The notes beneath the pieces were generated by a model, which saw nothing but the letters and a program-made list of their open reading frames with translations, was not told where the DNA came from and made no database searches. A stretch of DNA of 40,603 nt, from assembly GCA_005804885.1 (NCBI GenBank), contig SYOX01000348.1:1-40603 (forward strand). The letters are read 5' to 3'. Made by a program: the position numbers and the translations under genes. Positions 11,380-18,638 of the stretch are shown here, one piece after another (positions within the stretch are counted from its first letter, which is position 1; the number at the start of each line of letters is the position of its first letter). The DNA is from Pseudomonadota bacterium (GTDB lineage Bacteria; Myxococcota_A; Bradymonadia; Bradymonadales; GCA-2716585).

Positions 11380-12297
11380 ATGACCATCGACGACCACGCC
11401 GCCGAGTTCGCAGGACGCCCCATCGAGGACTTCAACCCCGAAACGGGCATCAACAACCCCAATGGGATCGCCTACGCCATCCGCGCCGACTATTACACCG
11501 ACGAGTCCACCATCACCGATCGACTCCAGCCCTTCTTCGACGACCCGCGCGCCGGCGAGGTCGAGGCCATCGTCATCGGGATCTGGGAGGAGGCCTTTGA
11601 CACCTCCAGCAGCGTCATCGTCGACGCGCTCGTCGCCGCCCGCGACACCCTCAAGAACCTCAAGGCCATCTTCCTCGGCGACATCCACTACCAGGAGTGC
11701 GAGATCTCCTGGATCCAGCAATCCGACGTGGCGCCCCTGCTGACCGCCTTCCCGAAGCTTGAGCACCTGAAGGTCCGCGGCGGCGAGGGCCTCGCCTTCT
11801 CCAGCTTGAGCCACACGCACCTCAAGTCGCTCACCCTTGAGGCCGGCGGCCTGAGCGATGAGGTGATCCGCCAGATCGGCCGCTCCCACCTGCCCGCGCT
11901 GGAGCACCTCGAGCTGTGGCTCGGGACGGACAACTACGGGGGCACGGCCACGGTCGAGGATCTCGACCCCATCCTCTCCGGCCGCCTCTTCCCCAAGCTC
12001 CGCTTCCTGGGCCTCAAGAACGCCGAGATCGCCGGCGACATCGCCCGCGCCCTCATCGGCGCCCCCGTCGTCGAGAACATCGAGACCCTGGATCTGTCCA
12101 TGGGCACCCTCACCGACGCCGACGTCGAGGCCCTGGGCGACTCCGAGGCCTTCCGCGCGCTGGGCGCGCTGGAGCTGTCCGACAACTACCTCACCGAAGA
12201 GATGCTCGAGAACCTGCGCGGCGCGGGCCTCAACGTCCTCTCCACCGAGCAGGGCGACCCCGACACCTCCTGGCGTTACTGCAGCGTCGCCGAGTGA
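11380..12297 (+). CDS. STM4015 family protein (LRR-like)
   Basis: The 305-residue protein resembles the STM4015 family, named for the Salmonella STM4011-STM4015 cluster and common in actinobacteria. Recognisable segments are HAAEFAGRPIEDF near the start, WEEAFDTSSSVIVDALVAAR, AIFLGD, ECEISWIQQSDVAPLLTAFP, VRGGEGLAF, LEHLELWLGTDNYGG, IETLDLSMGTLTDADVEAL and the terminal WRYCSVAE. LRR-like strands run through the middle and end. No enzymatic motif is visible and the role of the family is unknown. The ATG has only a weak AGGA upstream. The gene lies 37 bp after the LRR gene and 18 bp before STM4014, the conserved order of this cluster. Confidence 0.9.
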   Translation: MTIDDHAAEFAGRPIEDFNPETGINNPNGIAYAIRADYYTDESTITDRLQPFFDDPRAGEVEAIVIGIWEEAFDTSSSVIVDALVAARDTLKNLKAIFLGDIHYQECEISWIQQSDVAPLLTAFPKLEHLKVRGGEGLAFSSLSHTHLKSLTLEAGGLSDEVIRQIGRSHLPALEHLELWLGTDNYGGTATVEDLDPILSGRLFPKLRFLGLKNAEIAGDIARALIGAPVVENIETLDLSMGTLTDADVEALGDSEAFRALGALELSDNYLTEEMLENLRGAGLNVLSTEQGDPDTSWRYCSVAE

Positions 12298-12315
12298 CCC
12301 CAGGCACACGCCGCC

Positions 12316-13488
12316 ATGCCCGACCACCCTCGCCTTGTCATCCTGGGCAACCCCGGCAGCCGCCGCGTGACGATCTTCCAGCGCGCGTTGGCTGACCTCG
12401 GCCTGCCCGCAGCCCGCGTCATCTCCTGGGCCGACGCCCTCGACGACCTCGACGCCCTGCCCCGCGCGCTGTCGCCTGACGACCTGCTCCGCGTCGAGTC
12501 GCCAGGGGAGGACTTCGAGGTCGAGCGGCGCCTGATCGCTCTGGGCGCCGGGAGCCCCGACGACCCCGGCCCGCGCGGGGCCCGTGGCCGGTCACGGATC
12601 AGCGCCGAGGCCGCCATGGCCTTGCCGCAGGACCCTGGCCTCATCCTCCACCCGCGCCAGTGGTTCCTGGGCCTGCGCGCCGCCCTGCGCCGGTGGCGCC
12701 CTGCCCTGCCCTGCCCCGCCATGAACGACCTGGCCGACATCGAGATCATGTTCGACAAGCGCCTGTGCGCGGCTCGACTGGCCGCCCTCGGCGTCCCGAC
12801 GCCGCCCTCGCTCGGGCCTGTCGAGGGCTGGGATCATTTGCGGGAGGTGATGGGCGAGCGGGGCATCGACAGAGTCTTCGTCAAGCTCGCCTCGGGCTCA
12901 TCGGCCTCCGGCGTCATCGCCCTGAGCCTGCGCCGCGCCCCCATGGCGCTGACCTCGATGGAGCGCGCACCACACCCGACCGGCCTCCGCTTCTACAACT
13001 CGCTGCGCGTCCGGCGCTACAGCCGCCCTGAGCACCTCGCCGAGCTCGTCGACGCCGTATGCGCCGAGGGCGCCCAGGTCGAGGTGTGGATCCCCAAGGC
13101 CCGACTCGACGGCCACATGATCGATCTGCGCGTCGTCGTCATCGGCGGCCGAGCCTGCCACGTCGTCGTGCGCCAGGGCCGAAGCCCCATGACGAACCTC
13201 CACCTCGGCGGCGGCCGGGGCGATCTCGACGCGGCGAAGGCGAAGATCACCCCGGCGCGCTGGGATGCCATGATGGGCGTCTGCGAGCGGGCCGCCGGCG
13301 CCTTCCCCGACAGCCTCTATTGCGGCGTCGATCTGCTCATCGGCCAGGACTGGTCTTCATGTTTCGTGTTGGAGATCAACGCCTTCGGCGATCTTCTGCC
13401 GGGGATCTCGTGGCGCGGCGCCGACCCCTGCGCCGTCGAAATCCAGGCCGCGCTCGGCCTCCCGCTTGGCCACCAGGAGGTGTCATGA
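12316..13488 (+). CDS. STM4014 family protein (ATP-grasp-like)
   Basis: The 390-residue protein starts PRLVILGNPGSRRVTIFQRA, the conserved opening of STM4014 proteins. The rest is laid out as an ATP-grasp enzyme: DKRLCAARLAALGVPTPPS (linker into the ATP-grasp domain), VFVKLASGSSASGV (nucleotide-binding strand and loop), IDLRVVVIGG, and GVDLLIG then FVLEINAFGDLLPGI (metal-binding E and N). ATP-grasp enzymes join a carboxylate to an amine or thiol through an acyl phosphate; the substrate here is unknown. The stop overlaps the STM4013 start as ATGA, indicating translational coupling. One stretch, residues about 75-100, is Gly/Arg/Pro-rich and may be a local insertion. Confidence 0.88.
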   Translation: MPDHPRLVILGNPGSRRVTIFQRALADLGLPAARVISWADALDDLDALPRALSPDDLLRVESPGEDFEVERRLIALGAGSPDDPGPRGARGRSRISAEAAMALPQDPGLILHPRQWFLGLRAALRRWRPALPCPAMNDLADIEIMFDKRLCAARLAALGVPTPPSLGPVEGWDHLREVMGERGIDRVFVKLASGSSASGVIALSLRRAPMALTSMERAPHPTGLRFYNSLRVRRYSRPEHLAELVDAVCAEGAQVEVWIPKARLDGHMIDLRVVVIGGRACHVVVRQGRSPMTNLHLGGGRGDLDAAKAKITPARWDAMMGVCERAAGAFPDSLYCGVDLLIGQDWSSCFVLEINAFGDLLPGISWRGADPCAVEIQAALGLPLGHQEVS

Positions 13489-14498
13489 GCCGCAACCGCG
13501 CCCACGGCGCCGACCGCGACCAGGGCGACGACGGCGCCCCTGACCTCACCGACTCCGTCGATCACAATGACGATTTTAGCGATCACGATGACTCTAGCGA
13601 TCACAGCGACGATTCTAACGATCACGACGACGACCCCGTCGATCACGACGACAGCTACGTCGATCACGACAACTCTGTCGGCCACGACAACTCTGTCGAT
13701 CTCAACGCCGTCGTGGGCAGTTGCGACATTGCGCTGATTACGCTCGACACCTTGCGATACGACGTTGCCCAGCGCCTCTTTCTTGAGGGTCGAACGCCGA
13801 CGCTGGCGCGACACCTGCCCGCCTGCGGCTGGGAGGAGCGGCACGCGCCGGGAAACTTCACCTACGCTGCGCACGCGGCGATCTTCGCGGGCTTCTTCCC
13901 CACGCCGGCTCGCCCAGGCGTGCACCCGAGGCCCTTCGCGGTCAGCTTCGCGGGCAGCAGCACGATCACGGCGAAGACCTGCGTGTTCGACGCCCCCGAC
14001 ATCGTCACGGGGCTGGCCGGGCGCGGCTACCACACGGCCTGCATCGGCGGCGTGGGCTTCTTCAACAAGCAGAACCCCATCGGCAGCGCCTTCCCCTCGC
14101 TCTTCGATGAGAGCCACTGGGAGCCGGCCTTCGGCGTCACCGACCGTGACTCGACCCGCCACCAGATCGACGCCGCGCTGGCGCTCATGGGCCGCCTTGA
14201 GGCGCGGCGACGGCTCTTCCTCTTCATCAACGTCTCGGCCTTGCACCAGCCCAACCGCCATTACCTCCCAGGGGCGACCCGGGACTCCATCGCGTCACAC
14301 GCCGCCGCCCTTGAGTACGTCGACGGCCAGCTCGGGCGCCTCTTCGACGCGATGGGCCGCCGCGCGGCGACCTTCGTCGTGATCTGCGCCGATCATGGCA
14401 CGGCTTACGGCGAGGATGGGTATACCGGCCATAGGCTCGGGCATGAGGTGGTCTGGACGGTGCCTTACGCCGAGCTCCTCTTGAGCGCGCCCGCCTGA
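13485..14498 (+). CDS. STM4013/SEN3800 family hydrolase (alkaline phosphatase/sulfatase fold) with His/Asp-rich N-terminal insertion
   Basis: The 337-residue protein contains the STM4013 core: DIALITLDTLRYDVAQ (the Asp and Thr of an alkaline-phosphatase-superfamily metal/nucleophile site), PGNFTYAAHAAIFAGFFP, GGVGFFNKQNPIGSAFPSLF, FINVSALHQPNRHY and ICADHGTAYGEDGYTGHRLG (DHG and the later His complete the metal site). The family is a predicted metal hydrolase of unknown substrate. AGGAGG sits before the ATG, which overlaps the STM4014 stop. Unlike typical members, in which the core begins a few residues after Met, about 47 residues of DHDD-type repeats (26-72) precede LNAVVGSCD. The STM4011 and STM4012 radical SAM genes that normally accompany this family are not in the window. 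Confidence 0.88.
   Translation: MSRNRAHGADRDQGDDGAPDLTDSVDHNDDFSDHDDSSDHSDDSNDHDDDPVDHDDSYVDHDNSVGHDNSVDLNAVVGSCDIALITLDTLRYDVAQRLFLEGRTPTLARHLPACGWEERHAPGNFTYAAHAAIFAGFFPTPARPGVHPRPFAVSFAGSSTITAKTCVFDAPDIVTGLAGRGYHTACIGGVGFFNKQNPIGSAFPSLFDESHWEPAFGVTDRDSTRHQIDAALALMGRLEARRRLFLFINVSALHQPNRHYLPGATRDSIASHAAALEYVDGQLGRLFDAMGRRAATFVVICADHGTAYGEDGYTGHRLGHEVVWTVPYAELLLSAPA
13560..13703 (+). repeat. 18/21-bp GATCAC tandem repeat encoding DHDDSx units
   Basis: GATCAC (or GGCCAC, finally GATCTC) recurs at 13560, 13581, 13599, 13620, 13641, 13662, 13680 and 13698. The steps are always 18 or 21 bp, so the frame is kept. It encodes seven His-containing units of the form DHDDSYV or DHDNSV. It is locally AT-richer (GATTTTAGC, GACTCTAGC) than the flanking gene. 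Confidence 0.9.
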
Positions 14499-14559
14499 GC
14501 TCGCCCTTCGCGGAGCCCAACCCTGCAAACTTGAGCGACGCCGCGACGCTTCGCGCTTG

Positions 14560-14580
14560 ACTCGCCTCGCCAGGGCGAGT
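14560..14580 (+). terminator. Hairpin after the STM4013 gene
   Basis: ACTCGCC (14560-14566) pairs perfectly with GGCGAGT (14574-14580) around a 7-base loop, 62 bp after the STM4013 stop. Only two T residues follow, so a Rho-independent role is uncertain. Confidence 0.4.
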
Positions 14581-14669
14581 TAAGGCGAGAACATCCGTTC
14601 AGACCCCTGGTTGCCATGAGGGGAGGGCGGAGGGCGTGTTCTGCCACGGCGCGGGGTTGGGGGAGAGAG

Positions 14670-15563
14670 ATGGCGCGAAGGAGTCGACCTCATCAAGAGC
14701 GGGCGCTGGCCTGCATCCAGCTCATCGAGCCGACGGTGATCTTGCAGCCGGAGTTCTCGATCCCGCAGGCGACGCGGCAGATCGACGGGGTGATGTTCAT
14801 CGGGACGGCGGCCCTGGAGTGGGGGGTGCTGGCCAGAGAGGTGAGCGATCGGGTCGTGATCATCGAACACTGGTCGAGGCCGCCGTCAACCGGACACCTG
14901 GCCACGGCGCACTTCAAGCGAGCGGCCCTGGTCGAGAGCTGGGCGCTTGCGCTGATCCAGCACGGCGAGCGAGCGCCGCTGCTGCTGATCCTCTCCAACG
15001 GCCACCCGCGCAACGCCCTGAACGCCATCAGCCACCTGGAAGCCTCATCCACGCGCGGCATCTTTGCCAGCCGGCCCTGCGGGCTTGGTCAGACAGTCCT
15101 GTTGGACATCAAGGGGTTGGAGCGCATCGACGGAACCTCGGTGCTCAAATTGCTGCGCGCCCCCGAGACAGACCAAGAGATCGTGGACAACATTGAACAC
15201 GTGCGTCGAGATGCTATGCTTTCAGAAGCATCACGACGGCGATTGCTGGAGGTCATGATGAGCCAGTCACCCTTCACCGACATTGAACAGAAGATCACCT
15301 ACCAGAGCATCTTCGACAAGGCCACCAACGAGGGCATCCAGAAAGGATTTGAGCGGGGCATCGAGAAAGGCATCGAGAAAGGCATCGAGAAAGGCATCGA
15401 GAAAGGCATCGAGAAAGGCATCGCGAAGGGCCGACGCGAATCCCTGTTGAAGGTGGCCCATCAGCTCTTCGCTCCGCAGATCTGCGCCGAGCTGGCTGCC
15501 GTCGAAGACCTCGATCAGCTCGAAGCAGCCGTCCTCAAGCGCCTCTCCGATCGAGCGCAATGA
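14670..15563 (+). CDS. PD-(D/E)XK nuclease-like protein (Rpn/transposase-nuclease type) with GIEK repeat
   Basis: The 297-residue protein begins with a nuclease-like fold: VILQPEFSIP, then RQIDGVMFIG, then RVVIIEHWSRPP, giving the E...D...ExH arrangement of PD-(D/E)XK families such as the Rpn recombination-promoting nucleases and related transposase-like proteins. The exact family was not settled. A tract of GIEKGIEKG repeats follows (about residues 228-255), then a helical tail (LLKVAHQLFAPQICAEL...LEAAVLKRL) as often seen at the end of Rpn-like proteins. The ATG at 14670 has GGGAGAGAG directly upstream; a longer frame from 14616 lacks a site. It stands alone between the STM operon and the convergent CotH-like gene. 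Confidence 0.7.
   Translation: MARRSRPHQERALACIQLIEPTVILQPEFSIPQATRQIDGVMFIGTAALEWGVLAREVSDRVVIIEHWSRPPSTGHLATAHFKRAALVESWALALIQHGERAPLLLILSNGHPRNALNAISHLEASSTRGIFASRPCGLGQTVLLDIKGLERIDGTSVLKLLRAPETDQEIVDNIEHVRRDAMLSEASRRRLLEVMMSQSPFTDIEQKITYQSIFDKATNEGIQKGFERGIEKGIEKGIEKGIEKGIEKGIAKGRRESLLKVAHQLFAPQICAELAAVEDLDQLEAAVLKRLSDRAQ
15358..15426 (+). repeat. 12-bp tandem repeat encoding GIEK
   Basis: GGCATCGAGAAA is repeated five times almost perfectly, flanked by a diverged copy on each side (GGGCATCGAG... and GGCATCGCGAAG). Copy-number change would add or remove four residues without a frameshift. Confidence 0.92.
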
Positions 15564-15594
15564 CGCCGCCCGAGCCGCCTCGACCAGCCGCCCT

Positions 15595-18366
15595 TCACCG
15601 AGGCCGCTCGCACACGAAGGGCAGCGCCGCATCGCAGCCAAGATCGTTCCACAGCGCCGTATCAGGGTAGACCTGACCGCACGCCTCATCGGGGTTGTTG
15701 GGCTCGCCCTCGTGCCATCGCGTGTACTCCAGCGCGCCGCCATCAACCCACTCGAAGACGTTGTCCCTGTCCGGGTCCGTCAGCCCGATCCAATAGGAGC
15801 CAGGTATCCGCTGGCGCGCGTTGACGTTGACCCAGCCCCCCTCCTGAGCGTCGTTGAGGATGACCAGATCCCCGCCTTGATCCTGACACTCGGCCCTCGC
15901 CTCCGCCCAGGCCAGTCGCGTCCGGCAGAAGCTGTACAGGCCCTCCTGCCCCTCCACCTCCTGACAGCTCACGCAGCCGCCATCGTCAACCACCCCATTG
16001 CAGTCTTGATCGACGCCATCCCGGCAGATCTCACGCGCACCAGGGTGGACGGCGGGATCGCCGTCGTCGCAGTCGTCACCGCACCTCAGCGCCCCATCGC
16101 CGTCCTCATCCAGGCCCTCCTCGCAGACCGCCTCGCACAGCACCGCGCTGCCAGCCGAACACGGGATGTCGTTCCACCGCCCGTTGTCCAGCAGCTGGAC
16201 GCAGTCCTCGCCGTCCCCATAGTCGTTGGGCTCGCCGCCATTCCAGAAGTCCTCGTAGGTCAGCGCGCTGCCGTCGAGCCACACAAAGCTCCCCTCCTCT
16301 TCACTATCGTCCAGGCCCACCCAGTAGCTTTGAGGCCAGATGCTCGCGGCCACCTCCCCCATCCACCGCGCCTCTCCCGGCGAGCCGAGGACGACCAGCT
16401 CGGCCCCCTCCAGACGACAGACCTCCCGGGCCGCGTCGCGATCACGATGTTGCGTACACACCAGATAGCGGTGCGGCCCCAGCAGGCGCTCGTGGCACTC
16501 CGGGCACCCCGCGCCGTCGTCCACGCGACCATTGCAATCCTGATCCACCTCGTCCTGGCAGATGTCCTGCGCGCCAGGGTAAATCGCGGAATCGCTGTTG
16601 TCGCAGTCTGCGGTGCAGGCAAAGCCGTCTCCATCAGGATCGGGGTTCGGACCAAGCAGGCACTCCGCGTAGATCGTCAAATCCTCCTGACGGCGCACCA
16701 GGAACTCCAGCGTCCTGTCCACCTCGTGCGCCACCTCCTCCTCCCCTGGCCCCCCGCGCGTGCCCAGCGCCACCCAAGGCCTCAGCACCTCCTGCTGCGC
16801 CCTGACCTGCGCCTCGGCGTCCATCCCCTCCACGAACTCAAAGACCCGCATCAGCGTTGCGTTGTAGGCCTGGATGCACCCCCGATCGGCCATGCACGCC
16901 CCGAAGAGCCGCCCACGACGATCGCTCGACTCCAGGTTGAGCGACAAGTGATCCCTGAATGTCTGATCCGTCCCCCAGGGCAACAACGAGAGCACCCCGC
17001 TCTGGTCGGTGTGCAAGAAGAAGTTGTTGCGGCTCGGCGCGTACCCGTCCCAGTGCCCGATGTAGACCTCCACGGCCATCACCTTGAGCACCTCGGGCCA
17101 GTCGATCAACGCCTGCGTCGCCTCGTAGAAGCCCTCCGACGGTGGCCTGTCCAACAGCTCCACCAGCGCCTCCAGATCCCCACGATCCCCCGCGTCTCCC
17201 TCGTCCACCTCCAGATGGTCGATATGGTCGGCGAAGAGATCCTGGCCGTAGGCCCCTTCGTACAAGTGCCCCGTCGAGTCGAAGTGACGATCCAGGAACA
17301 CGTCGTCCATCGCCTCGATGTTCGAATAGAGCCCATACTCCTCGCCGTTGACCCGCACCAGCGCGTAGCCCACCCTCGGCACCGGCACCCCCACCCCCCT
17401 GAAGAGCGTGTAGGCCAGCCACTCGTGGATCCTCGAATGATCCTGCACCATGTTGTTGAGCGTCATGAGCTTGAGCCCCCGGAAGCGCTGCCCATCCTCC
17501 AGGTTGAACTTCACCTTGAAGGCCGACTTCTCCTCCAGAGGCCTGAAGCTCCCCGCCCGACCCTTCAGCCGCACCTCGATCACCACCTGCTCGCCCTGAC
17601 CCTCCGCGTCGGTCAACTGAAAGCTCGCCGGCACATACTCCCGAGGCTCCTCACCCAGCCGAGCCAACATCTCCGGGGCGATCGTCAGATCGATCGTGAC
17701 CACCGACTGCGGGTCAAAGAGCGATCCCCCCGGCGCCTCCGGCGGCCTGTTGAGACCCCCGGGCGTCGGCGTCACCTCGCCCCAGGCCCCCACCCCGTCC
17801 GGCAGACGACCCCAGGCGAAGGCCGGCGGCCTCACCGGCACCTCCACACCGTCGACCGCCGCGCCCTGCGCGTCGATCAGCCGCACCGCGTCGTCGCCGC
17901 ACCCGATCGCGAAGGTGAAGCCGTCCTGGCGCCGCGTCTGCTGCGCGATCAGCGCCACCTCCCCAGGCCCCAGCACCACCCCGTCGAGCGCAAAGGGCCG
18001 CGGCTCGGCGCCCTCATCGGTCACCGACCACCCGCTCAACTCCGCGACCCCTTCGCCCAGGTTGATGATCTCGATCCACTCATCCCCCTGACACGACACC
18101 TCGTTGAGCGCCACCCGAAGGACGGCGGGCTCCAGCACCTCGTCTTCAGCGGCGTCGACGTCCTCAGCCTCAACAGCGCCATCGTCGCCAACGTCCTCGG
18201 GGCCGGGCGGCCCGCTGTCTTGCATGCCCTCAGGCTCGGCGGCGTCGACGATCCCATCATCCGCCCCCGCGTCCTCGGGGGGGGCGCTGTAAGGCGCATC
18301 CGTGCGACACGCCACCAGACAGGACGCAATGCCAATCAGCGCCCACAAGGATCGTCGAAAAACCAT
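15595..18366 (-). CDS. CotH-like lipoprotein with lamin-tail, MopE-like and two C-type lectin domains
   Basis: The 923-residue lipoprotein has a lipobox (CLVAC near residue 20) and an acidic Asp/Glu/Pro linker. Next come a lamin-tail domain (VALNEVSCQGDEWIEIINLG...), a CotH-like region (KGRAGSFRPLEEKSAFKVKF, LMTLNNMVQDHSRIHEWLAY, YGLYSNIEAMDDVFLDRHF, GHWDGYAPSRNNFFLH, LLPWGTDQTF), a MopE-like motif, a C-type lectin domain (YWVGLDD, GGEPNDYG, WNDIPC), a second MopE-like motif and a second C-type lectin (YWIGLTDP, EGEPNNPDE, WNDLGC). CotH proteins are atypical kinases; EPN and WND are the Ca2+/sugar-binding marks of C-type lectins. ATG 18366 follows GGAGG by 5 bases; GTG 18378 is less likely. 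Convergent with the Rpn-like gene. Confidence 0.9.
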   Translation of the reverse strand: MVFRRSLWALIGIASCLVACRTDAPYSAPPEDAGADDGIVDAAEPEGMQDSGPPGPEDVGDDGAVEAEDVDAAEDEVLEPAVLRVALNEVSCQGDEWIEIINLGEGVAELSGWSVTDEGAEPRPFALDGVVLGPGEVALIAQQTRRQDGFTFAIGCGDDAVRLIDAQGAAVDGVEVPVRPPAFAWGRLPDGVGAWGEVTPTPGGLNRPPEAPGGSLFDPQSVVTIDLTIAPEMLARLGEEPREYVPASFQLTDAEGQGEQVVIEVRLKGRAGSFRPLEEKSAFKVKFNLEDGQRFRGLKLMTLNNMVQDHSRIHEWLAYTLFRGVGVPVPRVGYALVRVNGEEYGLYSNIEAMDDVFLDRHFDSTGHLYEGAYGQDLFADHIDHLEVDEGDAGDRGDLEALVELLDRPPSEGFYEATQALIDWPEVLKVMAVEVYIGHWDGYAPSRNNFFLHTDQSGVLSLLPWGTDQTFRDHLSLNLESSDRRGRLFGACMADRGCIQAYNATLMRVFEFVEGMDAEAQVRAQQEVLRPWVALGTRGGPGEEEVAHEVDRTLEFLVRRQEDLTIYAECLLGPNPDPDGDGFACTADCDNSDSAIYPGAQDICQDEVDQDCNGRVDDGAGCPECHERLLGPHRYLVCTQHRDRDAAREVCRLEGAELVVLGSPGEARWMGEVAASIWPQSYWVGLDDSEEEGSFVWLDGSALTYEDFWNGGEPNDYGDGEDCVQLLDNGRWNDIPCSAGSAVLCEAVCEEGLDEDGDGALRCGDDCDDGDPAVHPGAREICRDGVDQDCNGVVDDGGCVSCQEVEGQEGLYSFCRTRLAWAEARAECQDQGGDLVILNDAQEGGWVNVNARQRIPGSYWIGLTDPDRDNVFEWVDGGALEYTRWHEGEPNNPDEACGQVYPDTALWNDLGCDAALPFVCERPR

Positions 18367-18426
18367 CACCACCTCCACGCGGTCAGCCCGCGCCTCCGAG
18401 CCATCTCAAAGGGGTTGTCCTCGATC

Positions 18427-18455
18427 AGCATAGAGAGACACCCCAGGCGTAGCAA
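18427..18455 (-). promoter_or_regulatory. Sigma-70-type promoter of the CotH-like gene
   Basis: On the minus strand TTGCTA (18455-18450), 17 bp and TATGCT (18432-18427) lie about 60 bp before the ATG at 18366. Confidence 0.5.
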
Positions 18456-18638
18456 CTCGGGCCCTGTCGGCCAGAACCCCACGACTGGTTGTTCCACGGC
18501 GCCCTTGGGGAGGGCTCGTCGAAGGGAGCCTTCGTCGGGCGTCACCCTTGGAATACGCGATCTTGCCAAGGGCGGGGGTGATGGGGCATCGTGGTGGGCA
18601 CCTTGGCAAGCTCGCAGCCTGGAGATCGCCAGCAGCCC

